Below are positions 1 to 12,500 of a DNA stretch of 46,678 bases, in pieces. Under the pieces are notes generated by a model, which did not search any database, was not told the DNA's origin, and worked only from the letters and a program-made list of their open reading frames with translations. The translations under genes were made by a program, and so were the position numbers. Every line of letters starts with the position of its first letter. The stretch's first letter is position 1. Source of the DNA: Vitrella brassicaformis (taxonomy: Eukaryota; Sar; Vitrellaceae); contig CDMY01000335.1 of assembly GCA_001179505.1 (NCBI GenBank), positions 66,613 through 113,290 on the forward strand. The letters are read 5' to 3'.

Positions 1-23
1 CCCCCCTCCCCTGACGAGCCGCT

Positions 24-3000
24 ATGTCTGGTCGCGACTACGTCGGAGTGCCGCCAAACGTCCAAACCGACTCGTCACGCCTGTACGAGAACGGGAAAGA
101 AGATTGAATTTCATGAATTATCAGAGCCACCATGATCATCTCACCATTGCTTTGTGACCATCATGCGAATGCAGGCCTCCCGGCCTCCTGGGGAGCTCCA
201 GAACGGGTTCGGCGAGGGAGTATTACGGCGGCTTGTCCTCTGAGCACGTGTGGCTGGATGTCGTGGGCAAGGACGGCAAGGACACAAAGGAGGCAAAGGA
301 CGCAAAGGAGGCTGGGCTGGATGGAAAGGGGCAGGACAAGGATGCCAACACCGACACCAAGGAGGTACGTAGGTGAGGTGCAAGCCAGATTGACATCCTC
401 GTCCATACATCGTCGATTCACATGTGTGCATGGCATTGGCTGCAGCGTCGAGATTCCCTGCAGCTGTTGCTGCGTCTGCAGTCGCTGCTGCCGCACTTCT
501 CGCCCAAGGACACCAGCGGTGCCGACGCACTCACGCCAGAGGCCCGCGAGGAGATCATCCGGCAGCTGCTGCACGAGGCCTGCTGCGAGTTTGAAGTGGC
601 TCTCAAGTCAGAGACGGTCTCAGGTACGGAATGATGAACAGGACACAGACGGACACTCTTGGTGCCTGCCTACCTTACCTGCTGCTGATGGTTGCGCGTG
701 GACGTGCAGTGATTTTGTCGGTTCTGGACCGATACGTCGGGCAGATTAGCGTGCCCAGGGAGGAGGGAGACGCTGAAGGACGAGAGCAGGCACAAGACCA
801 GGAGTGGGAGGGAGATGCCGATGTCGCCGATGACGAGTCGCCGACGGCCGACAGAACCGAGGCCCTGCGGGAGCTGGGCAGCAATTTGCTGCAATTTCGC
901 CACGGCGGCACCACCCCCAGCGCCCCGCAGCCGTCAAGCAGGCTCATCAGACAGCTTTCGATGCGGCAGCATTCGACGCTGAAGGGCGACATCGACAGCC
1001 CGCGTCGTCTGCCAACCATGTCGCCACTGGACGAGGGGAGGCAGGACGACAGCTGGCAAGAAAAACAGCAGCGGCGGGCCTCCCAGGCTCAGCAGCGTGC
1101 ATCCGGGGAAGGCTCAAAGGTGTCCAAAGCAGGGGGCGGTGACGAGCTGACGGCCTGGGAACTGTCCTCGTGGGTCGGCCATAATCAGGTGCGTAGTGTC
1201 TCCAACCCACACCCACACCCACACCCACACACATTCATTTAAGCTTATATGCGCTTGTGTGTGTGCGTGTGTGTGTGTGTGTGTATCTGTGCATCTAGCG
1301 TGGTGAGGTGTTTGTGAAGCTCTCCCTGACCGTTCTCTCCACCGCAGCGTTGGTGGGGTACGGCCCCTACTTCCTGACCCAGCCGAAGAAGATGGAGATG
1401 TTCGGGCTGGGGCTCTTCTTCGCTCGCGGTGCCGCCATGGCCCTGATGATACTCTCAGGCATACTCGTCATCACCATGTGCAGGGGGGTCCTCACGGCAT
1501 TTCGATGCACATGGCTCGGGCGGCGGTGTGCCGTGCTGCTCGATATGCACAGGGAGTTCCACATATTCGCAGGGGAGCTGATTGTGGTCTTCACCGTCAT
1601 CCATGTGGCCGCACATACCGGGGGGACGGTGCCGAGTCTGTCGAGCACGACTGACACGGATGGGCTGAATGAGGCCATCAACAATGGCAAGTTCGACGAG
1701 CCCCCGAGCTACCTTGACCTGGTTCTCAGCTTACCGGGGTGGACCGGTCAGCGTGTGGATTATCTGTGGGAGAGACAGAGACAGGAGCCTCCATTCATCG
1801 CTTGTTCGTTTGTGTGTCCCTCGCTTTGGGGGTGTAGGTGTGGTGCTCACCTTGATCATTGTGGCGATGACGGTGACTTCCCTGCCATCGGTGCGGCACA
1901 AATATTTTGAAGTCTTCTGGTCAGATTTTTTCGAAGTGCGGCACAAGCGTTTTCGACACACACTGTCGCTCACGACATTTGATTCCTTCTTGGCCGCCAG
2001 GTACCCCCATGCCGTACTCATCTGGGTCTATGTAAGTCGCCTGCACACACACACGCACACACACACGAATGGCGGTGCTACGCGGCGGCCAAGTGACCAG
2101 TCAGTCCTCCTGTGCGTGCCTTTGTGTGCGGCAGTTCATCTTCATGTGTCTCCATGGCATGATTGGGTTTCTGAACTGGGGGTGGCCACTTAGCTTAGTC
2201 ATCATGGGGCCGGCCATGTGCTGCTACCTGGGGGAGAGGCTGTTGCGCCAGTGGCGCTACTTTACGTGGGACGTGCGAGTCAAGTGGGCACTGGTACGCA
2301 CACACACAGAGAGGGGGGGAGAGAGATGGAGAGATTAGCCAAGAATGAGATCGACGGGCGGAGAAATGGCTGGCCGGATGGACTGAAATGGTGTGTGAGG
2401 TGTGTGGTGTGACAGGTGCCGAAGGATGAGACAGTGGTTTTCCTGACACTCTTCAAGCCAAGACAATTCTCCTACAAGTGCGGACAAGTATGGGACGAGG
2501 CAGGCCTACCCACATAAGGACACACACGGGAGAGATGGAGTGCGTGTGTGCGCGTGCGCGTCTGTGCGCAGGTGGTGTGGATGTCCTGCCCTGCGATCAG
2601 CTGGTTCGAGTGGCACCCCATGAGTATCTGCAGCCACCCACAGACACACGACAGCATCAGACTCATGATAGGCAACGCGGGCGACTGGACTGACAGAGTA
2701 CATAACACACAACACACAGCAAACCACCAACCAGCACACCTCTCTCTCTCTAGCCAACAATCTGATCTGCACCCGAGAGACAATAAGTACACATATGCGC
2801 CCGTTGTCCGTCGTGTGTGTAGTTCATCTCTCTGTGCCACGAGGCCAACCTTGCGGTGACCGAGGAGCGAGGGCAGTTCGGTGCGCCCGTCCCCTTCTAC
2901 CCCCCAGTGCGTCTCGACGGTCCATACGGTAGGGTTGCCTTTACGTCTCCCACGCAAGAAAGATCAAGAACAGCCTTGTTCTTACTTGTCCATGTCCATC

Positions 3001-4191
3001 AAGGCGCCCCCGCTCAGTTCAGTGTGTACCAGGTAAGCAGCCACATGTCTCAGCTAGTCAAGCGTCTCATCTGTATCAAATGTCTCACTCACAAACCAGG
3101 AGAACGTCGTCTTTGTGGGAGCCGGCACAGGCATCGCTGCTTTCCTCGGATTCTTGCACGCCCAGGTGCTGCAGACATACACACACACACACGCACAGAC
3201 ATGCACTCGACTCGAGCTCGTGGATGGATGGATGGATGCAGTTCAGCCGCGAGTTGAGCGACCACTTCGAGATCACTGAGCACGGGACGCCGGTCCGGGC
3301 CGACCCACACAAACGCAAGTTTCGCAAAGCGCACTTCTTCTGGATCTCAAGGAAGCCCACGGGCATGGTAAGTAAGCTGGTGGTCGGATGTATGTGGACC
3401 ACTCACATGGCTAGGGTGGCTGCGATGCAGGCGTGGATAGCCGAGGAGGCGGTCAAGTTGGTGGAGGACCCGCAGATCTCCTCACACGTGACCCTCCACA
3501 TCTGCCTGACAGCCAAGAAGCCCCCGCCGCCCCCGCACATCAAGCTCTTCCTGCTCGGCATGCAAGCGGCCTCAAGGGAGATCACCGGCAATGGCAGAGG
3601 CAGCACGGCGTCGCTGCGGGGCAGCGGATCACCCCTCTTGCACGCCAAGAACAGCAAACCGACAGGACCACCCGCACCAGCAGCAACGGGGAAGGAGACA
3701 TCAGCTGCTGGTGGTGGGGGTGCAGAAAAGGGTCGTCGTCCGTCTCAGGATGAGGCTGCGACAAAGATACAGGCGCTCGTGAGGGCACACCGGGCGAGAC
3801 GTGACGTGGTCAGTCAATCAGTAGAAGGACACATTCTTTCAGAATGCCCATTTGTCTATGCCTGTCTGCCTGCCTGCCTGCCTGCCTGTCTGTTCAGCTT
3901 GCCGACCCGCCGCTGCACGTCAAGTTCGGCCGGCCACAGTTCGGTAAGTCAGAGAGAGCAGTCAGGGAGGGAGACAGACGTTCACCTCCCACGTCACACG
4001 GGCGGCCATCGATCCATGTGTGTCTTGCCCCAGACGTGGAGTTTAGGAAGGTTTGTCGCGCTGTGAGCCCCCAGGCGGTGAAGATATTCGCCTGTGCCGG
4101 CGAGTCGGTGTGTGAGGCCATGGCGGACACCTGCATTCGGCTCAGAAAGGAGGGTTTCACAATCGAGATGATTACCGAGAGCTTTGGGTGA
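24..4191 (+). CDS. NADPH oxidase (NOX family) with an inserted IQ motif, 17 exons, about 910 aa
   Basis: Likely transfers electrons from NADPH through FAD and two hemes across a membrane to make superoxide. Exons: 24-82, 175-364, 446-623, 710-1188, 1299-1746, 1838-1919, 2001-2031, 2135-2293, 2416-2487, 2572-2697, 2823-2928, 3004-3032, 3100-3165, 3242-3367, 3431-3808, 3898-3943, 4034-4191; all phases agree and sum to 910 codons plus stop. Residues 1-300 are a low-complexity cytosolic region without a visible EF hand. The membrane domain has two His pairs, each 14 apart (about H390/H404 and H482/H496), and FEVFWYPH. Then come the FAD site EWHPMS, DGPYGAPAQ, the NADPH loop VGAGTG (about 660-664) and a terminal GRPQF...FACAG. 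A roughly 90-residue insert before GRPQF carries an IQ motif near 828-843. Ferric reductase is the main alternative, but the C-terminus is NOX-like. Exon 1 and the start are the weakest parts; exon 12 uses an AAG acceptor. Confidence 0.88.
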
Positions 4192-4975
4192 GTCCTTCCC
4201 CTCCTCTCCTGATGCATGTATGTGATTGCTGTGGGTTGAGTATGCGCTATGATATGGGTGTGTTTCTATATGTCAGTGTGTCCCTTTCTCTCTGTATGCT
4301 CGCTCATTAGTAGCTATAGGACCGAGTGAAGTGCTTTCCGGATGACGATGGATCGACCACGTCGCTCAGCCAGCATCTCTCAGGGCAAATGGTGTCCGGG
4401 TGTCGGCATATGAAAAGACAATCAGCCACGCAACGGCAGCCGATCATGTATGAATGAGAATTTTCATAGATGCGTGCATGACATTTGTCACTCTTTGATG
4501 GTCGCTTCTATATGTGTCTCTCGATCCGTCCATGTATTGTCTCACTGTCTGGTCTTCCATCCATGAATCCGTCATCCATGCATGTGCAGACGGACCACGC
4601 ATGCAGCCAGCCAGGCAGGTAGGTAGTCGAAAGAGAAGGCAGTCGAAAGAGCAAGGGAGTGCTGGGAGTGTAGGCAAAACCGCCAACACCTACACCCCAC
4701 AGCCCAGCCTGTGGTGCGGCAGATCACTGCCTATTGGCGGCACACCAACAGACTGGGCAGCCAGCGAGATCAGACAGACAGACAAAGAGACAGACATTCC
4801 CCGTGGGCCCACCATTATGAAATGAAAAGGAAATAGGGTGTCTCGGCCGGTCCCGGTGGATGCGAGCGACTCTGCTTGAGCGTGTTGCCTTGGAATCAAT
4901 TCACCCGCTGCAATCTGACGCCCATCTTTCCTGCAGCAAACAAAACGCGCAGAAGCCATTATATATATTTCAGTC
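4192..4975. other. Intergenic region between two convergent genes
   Basis: No convincing exon on either strand. It holds the 3' ends of the oxidase (+) and the unknown gene (-), with short CA/CT-rich and ATCC-type repeats. I recognise no terminator or polyadenylation element with confidence. Confidence 0.6.
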
Positions 4976-6238
4976 TCAGTTGGAGAGTGTAGTATGTATA
5001 TTTTTCGAAGCGTGAGTCATACCGTAGATGTTGAAATACACTGCCTGCGTGAGTCGGAGTCCTGCCTCTTCAGTGAGCTTGATGAAATACTTGAATAGCT
5101 CAAATTTGCCCTTACTGTCCTCGTCCCAGCAGATACCCTGCCCTTGCAAGCACATCGTGTTCTCCAGTTGCGCACCGCAGCTGCATGCTTTGCCTTTGAA
5201 AAAACCCTGAAGACACAAACCACCGGCCGAATGATTACAAATAGAAAGACGTATCTCGTTCATCCAGTGCTCACATACCGGCACGTTGTTGACGATAAGT
5301 ATACCGCCCTGATAACATTAGACATTGATGTTACACATATACACACACACACACAGAGACACACACACACAGAGCGAGAGAGAGATGGAGAAGCATGCTA
5401 AATGGAACCACTTGATGGAAAGAAAGGCAGATTATTGCCGGAAGGGCTATGGTAATTTACCGGCGCCAGCAGGGACTTTATGTTTTGCCAGAATGAGGTA
5501 ATGATGTTCCACTGTGGTAGCACCTTTTTCTGCACTTCCGAGAGGGTCACGTTCCTGTTCACAAAGATGTTCCAAAAGATGGTCTACCAACAATATACGA
5601 GTGCAGAAAAAAGAACAAGTACACAAGTGCAATATCTTTTACCCCTCATTGGTTTCCCACCTGAGGGCAATACACGAGTACGATTGTCTTGAAGTGGTTG
5701 AGTGGCAGCCCGAGTGAAGAATGGGCAGAATACAGCTGCATGCATGAACTCATTCGTGACAGAGAGATACCTAGTGAGTGAGTGGGTGCTATTCCTAAGT
5801 ATCCGTTACCTGTTGAGTATCAGTGAGGTCGAGCTGCCAGTAGTGGGGCTTGATGGGACTTTTCGCGAGTTTAGACCAGGGAAACGGATGGTATCCCGCG
5901 CCGTATCGAGATATGTCCCAGTCCCGAGCCTCCTCGACGATGTGGTGGTCTGCTGTCTCAAACTCCACCACTTCCTCGTTGTTGCGGTATCCGCTGAAGC
6001 TACGCGGCAGCTCCACACCACGCTCGTAATCGATGAACGCAAACGAGCCCATAACCGCGTCAAGAGTCCTGTTAGACAACGCAACAAAAACGTGTGCAGT
6101 GCATGCATGCATATGTCAGAGGCACACTGGACGTGCACATGCAGACCATTCTGAGGGTGGCACCGACTCCTGGAAGAGGAAGGGCAGCTCCGCGTCCCTT
6201 TTGAGTCCGTGAGTAGGGGCGTGGCATCCTGCATTCAT
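4976..6238 (-). CDS. Unknown protein, six exons, about 253 aa, possibly methyltransferase-like
   Basis: I do not recognise the family. Exons in transcript order: 6147-6238, 5810-6068, 5661-5687, 5461-5583, 5279-5308, 4976-5206. All join in phase and end at TGA. The first exon begins MNAGCHAPTHG; in-frame ATGs also lie at 6256 and 6265 (MLLVAIMN), so the start is uncertain. The middle has a hydrophobic strand (TIVLVYCPQ), then a helix ending in SLLAPGGILIVNN. A helix plus 'PGG-(I/L)-L-(I/V)' is seen in the later strands of class I SAM-dependent methyltransferases, but no glycine-rich SAM-binding motif is visible, so this is only a suggestion. The C-terminal exon has a Cys-containing stretch (KACSCG, ENTMC, GICW) that could be a small metal or disulfide cluster. 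Exon 5661-5687 uses an AAG acceptor and is only nine codons long. Confidence 0.6.
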
Positions 6239-6594
6239 GATGGCCACCAAAAGCATTGCATGCATGCAACACGAAGATGATGCGATGCCTGGGCCGCCTG
6301 GCTGTTTGCTCGCCCACCGAGGAGAACATCAGGGACAGCAGTACGCCTCTGGAGGAAGCCGCGGCTGGCGTCGGCAACAGACATTGTGGCGCCAGCCCAG
6401 AGTCACCGGGAGGCAGCTCAGCAACGGCAGCAGATGGAAGGCAGCCAAAACAACACACGGACGGGGCGACATGATGATAAAGGCTGTTTGACTGAAAGAG
6501 TGGGGGCTGGCTGTCGGATGTTTGCTTTTCACGGATTCCCTACACTTTTGACCCTGTCGTAGCGAGACTCTTTCGGACAGCCAGGCGGTCGGTT

Positions 6595-7484
6595 TTCGGC
6601 AGCGCCGAGCGCCTGCGTGAGCTCCTCAACTCGCCCAGCTGATCGAGCGGGAAGGTACGATGAATCAAGGAAAAGAGCAGCAGAGATCTGCATCCATCCA
6701 TCGTGTGTGTGCGGCTGGGCTGTCTATGTCCGTCGGGGTTCCCCTGTTCGTTTGTCAGCGGCTTCTCAGTGTCTGGTGCACGTTCATTCCCCGACGTGCA
6801 GATGCTGGCCTACTCTGAGATGCTGGACGGCTGCCAAGCCATCACAGAGGCCGTCACAAGTGTGTCGCTGATGGCGACACCAGATATGGTAAGCACTGCA
6901 GGCGGCCATCTGCACACACGACACGCACATTGTGTTGTGTCGGTCCAACAGGCAATGCGGTCAACGTCAAGAGGACGGTGCAGGTGGCACCCACGAAGTG
7001 CGGCTACACTGCCGGCAAGGAGGCCACCCCACTGAAGACGCCTGCGTGCGCGTCAAGGCCGCCATAGACGCGCGGTGCGCTCGGCCACACCGCAGCCATT
7101 GCGTGCAGTCTCTCACATGTCATGTCCTTGGTGTGGATGTCTGTGTGTGTCAGGAGTGAGGGCGCTGACATCTGCAGCCTGGCCCGCACCGACGCGCGGG
7201 CGTCCCTCGGGTGAGAGAGATGCGAGAGGGAGGAGAGAAGAGAGTCGACAAGCATTCAAGAAACAACTATCGTGTGGGTGTGGGTGGGTGTATGGGTGCA
7301 GGCTCGACGAGGCTATCCGCCGCTGCCAGGCTGTCCACGCAATGAATGGGTGCTGACATCGCATCGCATCGCATTCCTGGAGGCACCACGGACCGTCGAA
7401 GAGATGCGACGCTACTGCAGGTACCCCTCCACCCACCCACCAACCAACCCGCCCCCAAGCCCGCAGAGACGCATGTGTGTCCCT

Positions 7485-7515
<31 letters not shown>

Positions 7516-7750
7516 ATGTATGTGTGGATCACCCGGCCAGTGAGGTGGGCGGTCCGAAGAATGGAATAAACGGAATGTATGGCGTTCGTCGCCATTGTCA
7601 TTCATCAATCCAAGGGTGCGGCGGTCCTCCGACACGACGCCGTTCCTGGCGGTGCGGTGCAGGAGCTCGAGGAGGTGGGGCAGTACAACCTGGTGTCATC
7701 TACTCGACGTCGCTCGTGTCGACCTCCATCAAGGCCGTCAAGGGCGTCCT
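6595..7750 (+). pseudogene. Decayed gene of the isocitrate lyase / PEP mutase superfamily
   Basis: Successive fragments line up in order with this TIM-barrel family but in changing frames. RLRELLNSPS (6595-6642) runs into TGA. GFP..FVSGFSVSGAR..FPDVQMLAYSEM follows from 6736. DGDTRYG (6870-6888) is a base out of frame, with R where the family has G in GDTGYGN. NAVNVKRTV joins directly to QVAPTKCGYTAGKE (from 6952), as if about 15-18 codons were deleted in frame, and the catalytic-loop CGH is CGY. TEDACVRVKAAIDAR is in another frame. SEGADICSLARTDARASLGLDEAIRRC is spliced across recognisable introns (about 7078-7151 and 7209-7302). AFLEAPRTVEEMRRYC comes after an ATCGC triplication that shifts frame. 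TPFLA / VQELEEVGQYNLV / IYSTSLVSTSIKAVKGVL occupy three frames near 7630-7750. Retained introns mean it decayed in place and is not a retrocopy. Assembly indels could explain some shifts but not all. Confidence 0.82.
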
Positions 7751-9535
7751 CCCCCACAATCTCCTTTTTCTCCGGCGGGTTCAACGAAGTACGCCGTGGC
7801 CTTCAAGCAGCACCACCAGCAGCAGCCTGAAGACGCCCACCGACTCTTGGTCCAACTCGCCCGACTCGAAGCACTTCGGCGCGACCAGTGCTCGTGTGGG
7901 CTCGATGGCCTCGACCATCGCCTCTGACGGGCAGCGTGCAATTCGACTGACTGAGCCATTCCCACACATCCGCCACACACACGGATGGCGGGATGTGTGT
8001 TTAAGAAGAGTGGAGGGAGAGGAGGGATGGACTTTAGTCGATCGACTGACTGAACTGCACTTGCCGGTCGTATGTGTGCGTGTGTGCGTGTTTGTTCATT
8101 TTGCAAACGAAACGTGTGCTGTGTGTGCTGTGCCGTCGATCGAGACGGCCGCACGCAGGCAGGCAGGAAGGTCGTACCGTAGCACCGAACGTTGCAACAG
8201 CGTGCGCTCCTGTGATCGCTCTGCTCTGACTGGCCACGAGGTTGCCGGCCATATGTGTCTCACTCACATCACCCATACGTGGTCACCACAGCCGCCCACC
8301 GTCTCGTACGTGTTGTCCTTTACTTCCCGTGTCTCTGTAAATTGTACATCCGGGGGGGCATCCACAGCATCTCCCTGGTGCATGCGCGTGCGAGCGGTGA
8401 GAGGGAAGGTGGGCTACTCTGTCGGGTTGACGTTTGTATGTCCCGTGTGTGTGTCGACGTCTGGGCACATGTGTGCGTATCACATGTGTCAGTGTGTGTT
8501 GATTGCCGCTGTCTGCCCTCTCCATCTCTCTCGGGTCGTGTTGGTTGACCATTGGCCATGGCCATGGGTGTGAGGTAAGGATGAGTGAATCATCAGCTGG
8601 AGGACCATCAGAGCATTAACAAATGCACACGCACACACCGATGCATGGATGGATGCGCACACAGAGGGGAAGGCCTGCCTGCAGCTGCTGCAGCAAAAGG
8701 TCTATGTCCACACTCATCCAACCACACACACGTACATTGATCGATCGATCGGCTCATCAAGGAAGGAATGAGTCAATGAGCGCATGAAAACGGGGCCGGG
8801 AGGATCAGACAGACGTCGAAAAGGCCGACAAGCCACTCAGCCACCCCCCCTCCCTCCCTCCCTCCCTCCCTCCCTCTAAGCAGACGGACATGGCCCATAG
8901 AGTACAAAGAAACAACAAAACAACCACCAAGCCGACCAATGACTGCCGTGTATGGCCAAATGCCCCGACTCTACAGTCCAATGATACTGAGTGAGTGAGT
9001 GACACAGCAGCCCACCCACCCACCCACAGACAGACAGACAGACCACCGTAGCGTATGAGATGGATGGGTGGGTGGATGATGGATGGGGGGATGATTGAGT
9101 GAATTGGTGGGCACGCCACGCACACCGCACGCACCGCATTGGGGGGAAGGATGGCAGCCACCCACAGAGAGGCCAAAAAACCATACACACAGACATGCAT
9201 GCATGTCGTCGACCGACCGACGGACCGGCCCACCACCTCCGCTCTGCGGACGCTCTGCGCTCTCTCTTCCCTTTAGCTATCGGCACACACACCACACAGT
9301 CTCCGGTCCGTCGTAAAAGGGGGGAAAAGGCTCTATTCTCGCTACGACCTACCTCCGATCTCCTCACTCGCTCATTACCCATCGATCGGCATTCATCCAT
9401 TCATCCACCCATCGAGCCAGCAAATCCACCCATGCACACGCCACATGCGATAGATAGGAAACAAACATGACCCACCCACCCACCCACCCACACACGGCAC
9501 AGCAAGAGCCCCAGCAGCAGGAGGCACCCACTCAG
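7751..9535. other. Intergenic, low-complexity region
   Basis: I see no supported exon. Open frames here are built of His/Thr/Arg from CA, ATGG and CAGA repeats. Notable tracts are a CCCT repeat near 8847-8876, CCCA repeats near 9010-9027 and 9472-9493, and ATGG/GATG repeats near 9060-9095. The first 200 bases may still hold remnants of the upstream pseudogene. Confidence 0.6.
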
Positions 9536-12500
9536 TCACTCGATGATGAAGGGATCAGACCCTCGAGGGCTCGTCTTGGCCGACCCTCCCCCGACCGAAG
9601 ACGACGACAGCTGTCGCGCTGTCCCGCTGCCCTCACCCTCACTCGACGGAATCGACACATCTCTCTGCACAGGCGGTGCCGAGGGTGCTGCACTTGGGGG
9701 GCGGGCAGCACCTGGCGGACGTCCAGGGGGCCTTGCTCCGGGTGGCCGAGCTACTGTCGGTCTTTTGGGCAGAGGGGACTGATTGTCGGAAGAGGGAGTC
9801 GGGGCGGCCACAGACTCCGACGGGGATGACGATGACTGCTCTTCTGGTTGCGATGGGGGTTGGGATGGCGGGGCACTTGGAGGTCGCCCTGGCGGTCGAC
9901 CCGGGGGTCTCGCATTGGGGGGCCGCGCAGGAGGCATTGCGGGCGGCCGAGCACTAGGTGGTCGCATCGTGGCCGGGGACGCCACCGGCACCTCTGTTGG
10001 CACTTCTACTTGATCATCTGGACTGGGCTCGACTGTGGGCGGCCGTGCTGGCGGCCGCGCACCAGGGGGTCGAGATGGTGGCCGTGCGGGGGGTCTCCTA
10101 GTAGGGGGTGGCCGCTTGGGTGCCGATGCCCCGGCTGTCTCTGTTGCATGTGCCGGCCTCTTGGCGATCTCGGATGGGGATGGTGAGTCGCCGAGCAGCG
10201 GGGCGAATTTCTTCGGCGTGGCCTTGATCTCGCGTGTGATCTTGGTGAAGGCCTTGAGGAATGTGTCGAGCGTGCCGAAGATGGCCTCCATGTGCTTGGG
10301 GTGAGGCTCCTCCCCCAGGAAACGCGTCAGCTCCCCCACCGTCTTCTGCACCTCCCCGAAGCTCTCAGTCATCTTCTGGTGAAGCTCGTCAGCCTGCGCG
10401 CGGAGGGCACGCAGCTTGGCCGCCGGCTGAGCCCTCTTGCCCGACAAAGGAGACGACTCACCGCCGCTGCCAGCAACCGATCCCTTCTCTTTGTCCTCCC
10501 TCCTGGCCGCCGTCATGTCGCTGGGCGACGGAGACGCGGCTGATGCAGCCGAAGAAGCCCTCTCCCCTTCTGCTGGTCCTGATGATGGTCCCGCTGGCTC
10601 GTTCTTGTCCTCTTGCGTCGATTCCTTGTTGTTGCCCCCCCTCTTGAGCTCATCGATGACGTCGTCCTTCAGGAATAGCGTCGAGTGCAGCTCCTTGGGC
10701 GACACGTCAGCGAGGCCGAGTGGGGATGACTTGCTGGATCGTCGAGAGGAGGGCGATTGGGAGTGGGCGGACTTGCCGAGGCGGCGGAGGTTGCCCGTCG
10801 ACAGGGGGCGGGTGAGGGTCAGATGGATGAACGGACCCGCCTGGCCATCCGACGGCTCTGACATCACACAACAGACAGACAGACAGACAGGCAGACGACG
10901 CCGCCATGCGTGCGAGGAATGCGTGGATGGTATGGTCTCTGGCTGCCCTGTCTGTCCGTACCTTGTTTGGTGTCCTTGGTGGTCTCCTGTTTGGTGTCCG
11001 TCGGCTTGGATGACGGCAGTGGCGGAATGGTGAGGGCGGCAGGCCGACGCTCTTCCATCTTGCTCTCACTCGCGGCACCATTCCCTCTTTTGGCCTCTGC
11101 CGCCGACTCTTTCGCTGCTGTGGCGTCAGTGGGCTGCTCTTGCGGTGGTGATGATGTCTTGTTGCCGTCCTCCACACCTGGCTCATCCTTGCTGGTGCCC
11201 TCTTGCCCATCCTTCTTGCCCACATCGGCAGCTGGAATTGAACCTCAAGAAGGAAAAACGGAGAGCACTCACCCACGTCTTCGTGTTGTCTACATCTTGT
11301 GTCGCATGCGCCTACCTTCGGTCTCATCCGCGGCAGGCTTGCTGCGGCCCCCCTCCTTGTCTTCTCCTTCTGTCGATCCTTGTGTCGGCTCCTCCTTCTT
11401 GCCCTCTTTCTCCGCTACTGTCTTGCCCTCTTTCTTGTCATCGCCATCGGCCTTGCCGCCTCCCCTGTCGCCGTCGTCCACGGCGTACTCTTTGATGTTC
11501 TCATCCTTGAGTTCCTCGTCGAGTATCGCCACGCCCTTCTTGACGCTGTCGACCCCCTCCTGCAGGATCTCGGTCGACACGCGCGCCGCGACGGGGACGA
11601 GCGGCATCTCGCTCGGCAGCTCCGCGAGCTCTGGCGCACGGGCGATCATGTTGTAGACGATGAAGTGCAGGGCCGACAGGGACGGGTCGACGGCCGTCTT
11701 GAAGTCGCTGAGCTTGAGGAGCGAGTTGAGGGTAAAGCCACGCGTGTGCAGCTGGAAGGACCCGTAGTTGATCCAGTTGCCCCACAGCAGCACCAGCTGC
11801 AGCACTCGTCGGAGCGACATGGACGACCGCACCTGGTGCGACGCATCGCGGAGGGTCACCAGGTCCTTGTACACGTCCATCTCGACCACCGGCAGGGCCA
11901 AAGCGAACCGCAGGACAGCCACACGGGGATGCACACGGGGGACGAAACAGAAGGGCAGCACGTGCCGCTCGATCTCGCGGAGCTGGGCCTCCTCACCCTT
12001 GACGGCGATGAGCAGGGGTCTCTCTTCGTCGGTTGGCAGGATCTGCTCCACCTTCTCGAGTTCCTCGCTGCTGAGGTCGTCACCGTCGAGCCACTTGAGC
12101 TTCTCCGCCACGACCGACGTCGGAAGCGTCAGGCGCGCACAGATGATGCCCACGTTCTGCGCCCGCTTGGAGTCGAGGACGGCCTTCTTCTGCTCGACCT
12201 TCTTCTCCTTTGCCTCGGGTTTCTTGGCGCCCTCCTTGGCTTGCTGCATGAAGACCCGTGCGATGGTTTTGGTGTCGACGAGCAGCGACGTGACGGCCGG
12301 GTTGGCCACGATTTTGTCCTCCTTGAACTCGCTGAAGATGGTCCCGTGCAGCTTGGCGTCGCCCAGTTCCTTCCAGTGGATCTTCCGCCCCAGCGGCGGC
12401 TTGGCCGCCGGACCGCCCTTGCCACTCGCGTCCTTGGCCTTGGTTATCGGCGGGCCCTTGCCCTTGACAAGTGGCGGACCCTTGCCCTTCAAGGGGGGGC

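Noticed and set aside
6329-6472. Minus-strand signal-peptide-like frame MSPRPCVVLAAFHLLPLLSC upstream of the unknown gene
   Set aside because: It looks like a signal exon, but none of its donors gives the phase needed to join the first exon of the gene at 4976-6238, so it is not included.
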